This document shows, piece after piece, positions 60,248-64,000 of a DNA stretch of 64,000 bases (the stretch's first letter is position 1; each line of letters starts with the position of its first letter). Source of the stretch: Alkalihalobacterium chitinilyticum (GTDB lineage Bacteria > Bacillota > Bacilli > Bacillales > Bacillaceae_F). The position numbers were made by a program, and so were the translations under genes. The stretch is taken from positions 1-64,000 of the forward strand of contig NZ_JAOTPO010000007.1 in NCBI RefSeq assembly GCF_029028005.1. Reading direction: 5' to 3'. The notes under the pieces are model-generated. The model ran no database searches. It was given only the letters and a program-made list of their open reading frames with translations, and was not told the DNA's origin.

Positions 60248-61162
60248 ATGAAGACCAAACTACAAAGGTTTTTTATACTCTTTTTAGTTCTTACCATGTT
60301 TGGATGGGGAACCATGGTTTATTCAGAGCCGAAACCCACTGAACATGAGGACAATGGAAAAGTCACAACGAAAGAACAAGATGAACCAAAGCCCGAACCA
60401 GAGCCTGAGCCCAAACCAGAACCGAAGCCGGAACCGAAGCCGGAACCAAAGCCGGAACCCAAGCCAGAGCCAAGGCCAGAACCCAAGCCAGAACCCAAGC
60501 CAGAACCAGAACCAGAACCAAGACCAGAGCCAAGGCCAGAACCCAAACCGGAACCCAAACCAGAACCCAAGCCTGATCCAAAACCAGAGCGAGAACGCAG
60601 ACCAACGGCTGAGCCTGAGCAAAGGACTGAACCGAGGTCTGAACGTCAGACTGAACAAAGATCGGTACCTCGGCAGGAGTCTGAGAGTGATCGAACAGGA
60701 AATGAGTCTGATCGTGAGACAGAGGAACAACCAATACCAGTTGTTGAAGAAGCAGTAACGCAAACTGTGAAATTAGAGAATTTGGTTGAGGCATTTGAAA
60801 AGGTACAATCGAGTGCAGAAACAATCGATACATATATTTTTACAAATGTATTGTCAATTTTGCTTCACAGTACAGCAACTTCTGAAACTGCTTCATCTTT
60901 CTCAAGTAACCCAGTAGATGATTTAGCTCGTAAATTATCATTAGAACAATTAAACGAGCTGGAACGTTTTTTTGAGGGCTCTAACGTACAAAACTTAGGA
61001 GATACGAGTGATATAAAACAAATAATACAAAGAATTAAAGAGGAAAAAAGGAATATAATTCAAGTTACTCGTTTTGAAGCAGATGAAAAAGAAGATGCAG
61101 AAGAAGTTGTGAGTACATCTAAATTAGAAAAGTGTATCAGGGAGAGGTTGGTAGTAATCTAG
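60248..61162 (+). CDS. Secreted protein with Pro-Glu-Pro-Lys repeat region
   Basis: The 304-residue product has a signal peptide ([19 protein letters not shown]) and a region of about 75 residues (about 45-120) built of PEPKPEP and PEPRPEP units. A charged Arg/Glu/Ser stretch ([20 protein letters not shown]) and a helical C-terminal domain ([40 protein letters not shown]) follow. PEPK-like repeats often form stiff wall-spanning rods. ATG 60248 has GGAGGA before it. It is divergent from the SGNH gene at 60094, with a shared 153-base control region. Confidence 0.75.
   Translation: MKTKLQRFFILFLVLTMFGWGTMVYSEPKPTEHEDNGKVTTKEQDEPKPEPEPEPKPEPKPEPKPEPKPEPKPEPRPEPKPEPKPEPEPEPRPEPRPEPKPEPKPEPKPDPKPERERRPTAEPEQRTEPRSERQTEQRSVPRQESESDRTGNESDRETEEQPIPVVEEAVTQTVKLENLVEAFEKVQSSAETIDTYIFTNVLSILLHSTATSETASSFSSNPVDDLARKLSLEQLNELERFFEGSNVQNLGDTSDIKQIIQRIKEEKRNIIQVTRFEADEKEDAEEVVSTSKLEKCIRERLVVI
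60380..60600 (+). repeat. Short tandem repeats coding for PEPK/PEPR
   Basis: Units of 6 or 12 bases with AGAACCCAAGCC and GGAACCGAAGCC patterns. Long frames on the other strands (Gly/Ser or Trp/Phe-rich) are by-products of this region. Confidence 0.8.
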
Positions 61163-61959
61163 GAATTTGATATAAATTTATTTATGTTTTAATTGCGGCT
61201 TTAAAATGATCGATAGAGAATGCTATATGTTATCTAAAACAAAGTGGCTGTGATCTAAAGGGTAGGTAATCTAGTGGAATATAATCATCTTATATTAAGC
61301 TAGTTAAGCTAACGCCCCCTTATGAAGGCAGCCTTTAATTTATTTTATATTTTAGTTGATGTTGTTTTTCTTGATGATAAAAAGCCTTTTTAAAAAAGAC
61401 GCCTCTTTTCATTCCCTCATTTTGTGGACAACTATTGTATTTAGAGATATAGTACCTAATGCAAATTTCTCGCCACCAGAATTGTAACCCTATCATTTGT
61501 TCCACCTCATTTAGGTTATATCTTTATTCGCTATGTCTATAACAGAAAACATAAATATAATAATAAGTTTTGTATGGTTGTTAAAACTCAAAGGCCAGGG
61601 TTTTACCTATAAATAAATTATTAAGGAAATCTATTGAAATTTAAATAGTCAATAATATCTGATTAATTTCGAATAAAAACACAGTTTGAGGTGTATTTCG
61701 ACTTATTCACTTATTGAATTCAGAGGTTTAATCATTTCTATTTCACCATATTGTTTTTGATCTTTTCCTCAGTAAAGCTGCTTTTCAAAGCTTCGACTAT
61801 TGTCATCCTTTCATTTAGTGATAATACTTCTGGTTGTAAACCATTTAATGAGCAGGGAGACAAAATACCTTACTTTCTGATAAAAAGTCCCAAAATTTAT
61901 ATACGTTTAGTTAGAAAATCGATATAATAGTAGGTGGATTATTTAGTAAGGAGTTTTCT
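61163..61959. other. 797-base AT-rich stretch without a recognised gene
   Basis: I find no frame with a ribosome site. A GCCTTTTTAAAAAAGACGCC-like inverted segment near 61387 and scattered AT-rich repeats are visible. The promoter of the gene at 61960 should be near its right end. Confidence 0.4.
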
Positions 61960-62760
61960 ATGAAAAATATAATATTTGTTTTAAGTGTTTTACTTTGTTT
62001 TTCTCTATTAGTATTTGGAAAGATGCAATACGATAATAAATTGAAGGGGATTGCGCAAGAAGCTCACTCGACGTTTAAGGAGATCGAACCATTAGACACC
62101 GTAGAACAAAGAGACCAAGTAAGTGATCACGTAGGTTCAGTGCAATTTAGGGGAATTCATCCTGAATTACAAGATAAGCTCATTAGTGCCGTAAGTAGTA
62201 ACCAAAGTGTACGAGTTGCATTCGTGGGTTCCAACGCATTGACATCGGATAATGGATATACTCCATGGCCTGATTTAGTAATTCAGGAATTAAACGAGAC
62301 TTATGGAGAAGATGTATTTGAAGTAACTGTTTTTGAAGTAGGAAACCGTACAACACATCAAGTGCTAGAAACTGGATTACATAATGAAATCGCAGATTTT
62401 CAACCGGATGTTCTACTTTTTGAACCATTAATACTGAATGATAATAATAATTTAACCATCGATGTGACACTGCAAAATCTTACTGCGATTTTGACAGATA
62501 TTAGAGCTGTAGCATCGGATGTCTTTATTGTCTTACAGCCACCGAATCCTATTTATCGTCCGAACTATTATCTCGAGCAAACAAGAGAGTTGAAAAGCTA
62601 TGCGGAAGAGAATGGTTACACATATCTTGATCATTGGGAAGCGTGGCCGTCAATTACTGATAACGAAATTCAAGATTATATAGATGGTACTCGACCAAAT
62701 CAAAAAGGACATGAGATTTGGGCAAGTTCAATAGTAGAATTTTTTAAAGGTGAAGAATAA
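61960..62760 (+). CDS. Membrane-anchored SGNH hydrolase-like protein, paralogue 2
   Basis: The 266-residue product has a membrane helix (IIFVLSVLLCFSLLVF) ending FGKMQYDNKL. The domain has VAFVGSNALT, VLLFEPLILND, LQPPNPIYRPNYYLEQ, YTYLDHWEAWP and GTRPNQKGHEIWAS. It is clearly a paralogue of the protein at 59309. At block V it has TRPN where paralogue 1 has VHPN, so one His is replaced by Arg, though the GH a few residues on is kept. AGTAAGGAG precedes the ATG. The small gene at 62777 follows, with 16 bases between, probably in one operon. Confidence 0.8.
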   Translation: MKNIIFVLSVLLCFSLLVFGKMQYDNKLKGIAQEAHSTFKEIEPLDTVEQRDQVSDHVGSVQFRGIHPELQDKLISAVSSNQSVRVAFVGSNALTSDNGYTPWPDLVIQELNETYGEDVFEVTVFEVGNRTTHQVLETGLHNEIADFQPDVLLFEPLILNDNNNLTIDVTLQNLTAILTDIRAVASDVFIVLQPPNPIYRPNYYLEQTRELKSYAEENGYTYLDHWEAWPSITDNEIQDYIDGTRPNQKGHEIWASSIVEFFKGEE

Positions 62761-62776
62761 TTAGGAGATTATGGAA

Positions 62777-62914
62777 ATGTCAAAACAAAATCCATTACTT
62801 GATATATTATTAGAAGCTTACCGAAAAGGCGAAAAAGAAGGAACTGAGCTTCAGGATCTCATGAAGGAAATTGAGAAAGGTTTGCGTGTATTCGTTGATG
62901 AACCAGTAAAATAA
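62777..62914 (+). CDS. Tiny acidic protein related to the 51-residue duplicated proteins
   Basis: The 45-residue product MSKQNPLLDILLEAYRKGEK ends in LMKEIEKGLRVFVDEPVK. Ribosome site AGGAG lies nine bases before ATG 62777; an ATG at 62771 is too close to it. Spaced identities to the products of 1079 and 6522 (LLDIL, AY-K, L, DL or LM, I, LR, FV-E, VK or AK) suggest one family of small helical proteins. It has its own terminator at 62919. Function is unknown. Confidence 0.65.
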   Translation: MSKQNPLLDILLEAYRKGEKEGTELQDLMKEIEKGLRVFVDEPVK

Positions 62915-62918
62915 GTTT

Positions 62919-62955
62919 AAGCGATCAGATGAATTATTTTCTGATCGCTTTTTTT
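62919..62955 (+). terminator. Terminator of the SGNH/tiny-gene operon
   Basis: AAGCGATCAGA (62919-62929) and TCTGATCGCTT (62940-62950) form a perfect 11-bp stem followed by T residues. Confidence 0.8.
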
Positions 62956-62970
62956 AATTTTAATAACACC

Positions 62971-63018
62971 GGTACCAGGCACCTTTATCCATTTACTGTG
63001 TTAAAGGTGCCTGGTACC
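62971..63018. repeat. Family D palindrome (GGTACCAGGCACC)
   Basis: GGTACCAGGCACCTTTA (62971-62987) and TAAAGGTGCCTGGTACC (63002-63018) are perfect 17-bp arms with a 14-base loop. GGTACCAGG(C/T)ACC sequences are REP-like repeats known in many Firmicutes. A related short copy (GGTACCAGGTACC) is at 63270. Confidence 0.75.
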
Positions 63019-63025
63019 GTATTTG

Positions 63026-63148
63026 TTAGTTGTGTTTATTTGATTTTCTCATCTTTTCTTTTTTAGAAGTGCTTGGTTTGCCTCCAGAACGTGAAGTAGG
63101 GTTTTCGGCATTTGCATGTTCGACCGCTTGTTCGAGCTTCTTTTTCAT
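63026..63148 (-). CDS. Small basic protein, 40 residues
   Basis: The product starts MKKKLEQAVEHANAENPTSR and ends GKPSTSKKEKMRKSNKHN. GGAGG lies seven bases before the ATG, which makes translation likely. It is rich in Lys, Ser and Asn with no hydrophobic segment, a composition seen in small spore or nucleic-acid-binding proteins of bacilli; no named family was recognised. It has a family D palindrome just beyond its stop. Confidence 0.6.
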   Translation of the reverse strand: MKKKLEQAVEHANAENPTSRSGGKPSTSKKEKMRKSNKHN

Positions 63149-63298
63149 CGTAGGACCTCCGAAAATTTAAGTTTTATTTCAGAAGTTAGGTTCTCCTTAA
63201 ATGAAGTATATTACTCCACTCTCAACAATATTTTATACCTTAAAAATAATAGCGCTTTAAAGCGTTGCAGGTACCAGGTACCTAAAAAAATTACCAAA

Positions 63299-63329
63299 AA
63301 ACCTAAGGTTCTCGATGAACCTTAGGTTT
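63299..63329. terminator. Terminator of the amidase gene
   Basis: AAACCTAAGGTTC and GAACCTTAGGTTT form a perfect 13-bp stem, followed on the minus strand by TTT. Confidence 0.8.
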
Positions 63330-63336
63330 AATTGTG

Positions 63337-64000
63337 TTATTTATGAAATTCGATCAATGCTTGTAAGAGTGCTTCGGATGCATCCTCATAAAATTTATCT
63401 TGTTTCATCATATTGGCATCATTAGGATTCGTGATAAAGCCTAATTCAACGAGGATACTTGGAATTCTTGTGTAACGAACTACGCCGAAGTTCCCTTCTT
63501 TCACACCGCGATCACGAGTTTTTAGTTGTTGAACGAGATGTTTTTGAGCCACTTGAGCAAGTTGTTGGCTCTGGGCGTGTTGTTGCGCGCGATTCCAAAA
63601 TGTCTCTGTTCCATGTGCCTGTGAATTAGATAATGAATTTGTATGGATACTAACGAAAGAATGGCCGTTCGATGCGTTGGCAATTTCAAATCGTCTGTTT
63701 ACAGAAACAAAGGTGTCTGTAGTACGAGTCATGACGACTTTCGCGCCAGTAGCTTCAAGTTTTTTTTGCAGCTCTATAGATACTCTGAGTGTTACGTCTT
63801 TCTCGCGTAAGCCGTTACCAACGGCGCCTGGATCGCTACCACCATGACCTGGGTCAATGACAATTGTTTTACCTGCTAATGCATTAGTCGGTACAGGACT
63901 AGGACGATTTGGAGTTGATCCACTGCTGTTTTGGTTATTGTTATTAATAGTTACTGTTACATGATCGCCATGTATATATGCCCATTGGTTATTATGCTTA
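63337..64000 (-). CDS. N-acetylmuramoyl-L-alanine amidase (Amidase_3), 5' part outside window
   Basis: The visible part has about 221 residues. An SH3-like segment (NNQWAYIHGDHVTVT) comes first, then a Ser/Asn/Pro linker. The Amidase_3 domain follows, with IVIDPGHGGSDPGAV (zinc His), NGLREKDVTLRVSIELQKKL, Glu and VVMTRTTDTFVSVNRR, SIHTNSLSNSQAHGTETFW (zinc His) and SILVELGFITNPNDANMM (catalytic Glu). Such enzymes cut the bond between muramic acid and the stem peptide in cell separation or spore release. The reading frame is open to the window edge, so a signal peptide and more SH3 domains may lie beyond. Confidence 0.9.
   Translation of the reverse strand, partial: KHNNQWAYIHGDHVTVTINNNNQNSSGSTPNRPSPVPTNALAGKTIVIDPGHGGSDPGAVGNGLREKDVTLRVSIELQKKLEATGAKVVMTRTTDTFVSVNRRFEIANASNGHSFVSIHTNSLSNSQAHGTETFWNRAQQHAQSQQLAQVAQKHLVQQLKTRDRGVKEGNFGVVRYTRIPSILVELGFITNPNDANMMKQDKFYEDASEALLQALIEFHK

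Noticed and set aside
60300-60833. Frames of Gly/Ser, Trp/Phe or Asn/Gln repeats over the PEPK region
   Set aside because: These are by-products of a repeat whose unit length is a multiple of three; only the frame from 60248 has a ribosome site and a signal peptide.

Overview
The window looks like chromosomal DNA of an alkaliphilic or halotolerant member of the Bacillaceae. The base composition is low in G+C, ribosome sites are strong AGGAGG types, and TTG and GTG starts are common. The gene set is typical of bacilli: a ComK-like protein, a DUF1659/DUF2922/YvrJ cluster, a high-alkaline type subtilisin, RNPP and ComP/ComA-type regulators, and many secreted cell-wall proteins. No rRNA, tRNA, phage module or CRISPR array was recognised.

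Layout. 1-9.9 kb is a scarred accessory region: a decayed IS3-type element, three copies of the 5' end of yifB (two of them carrying a duplicated tiny gene), two probably frameshifted genes (cold-shock domain and winged helix), an XRE/comK pair with overlapping frames, two lipoproteins, a possible toxin-antitoxin pair and a possible small hydrophobic peptide. 9.9-12.5 kb holds the DUF1659/DUF2922/YvrJ cluster, a LysM protein and an acetyltransferase. 12.7-19.2 kb is a tight six-gene operon (PHP phosphoesterase, TIM-barrel protein, SurE, ABC importer) behind what looks like a PhoP box array; I read it as a phosphate-starvation system for a phosphorylated organic compound. 19.6-23.0 kb holds a conserved hypothetical gene, a secreted subtilisin, an RNPP-type regulator and a divergent 45-codon secreted peptide gene, a candidate quorum-sensing unit. 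23.2-32.0 kb holds a hydrolase with a ComP/ComA-like two-component pair, followed by a bacteriocin locus (two double-glycine peptides, a membrane protein, a C39 peptidase ABC exporter and its HlyD partner). 32.8-51.3 kb is mostly envelope functions: an M14 peptidase with peptidoglycan-binding repeats, a transpeptidase with a degenerate glycosyltransferase half coupled to an O-antigen ligase-like protein, an octapeptide-repeat surface protein with an LPDTA signal, lipoproteins, an L,D-transpeptidase with four repeats, a NERD protein, VanZ and Ugd. 51.7-64 kb holds an 1845-residue S8 protease with 11 repeats, an HExxH membrane protein, two paralogous SGNH proteins around a Pro/Glu/Lys-repeat protein, and an amidase cut by the window edge.

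Repeats are the most unusual layer. Four dispersed families lie between the genes: (A) 21-bp tandem arrays with a 14-bp AAGTTGAAAATAAA core and a 7-bp variable part; (B) elements starting GTCAC(A/T)GTGAC; (C) a REP-like element with CTGACCCC and TAAAGCA motifs; (D) a GGTACCAGGCACC palindrome. Every copy of A, B and C that I found lies in the same orientation. Two further copies of a roughly 150-bp element each carry five exact or near DnaA boxes. All repeat counts and alignments were made by eye.
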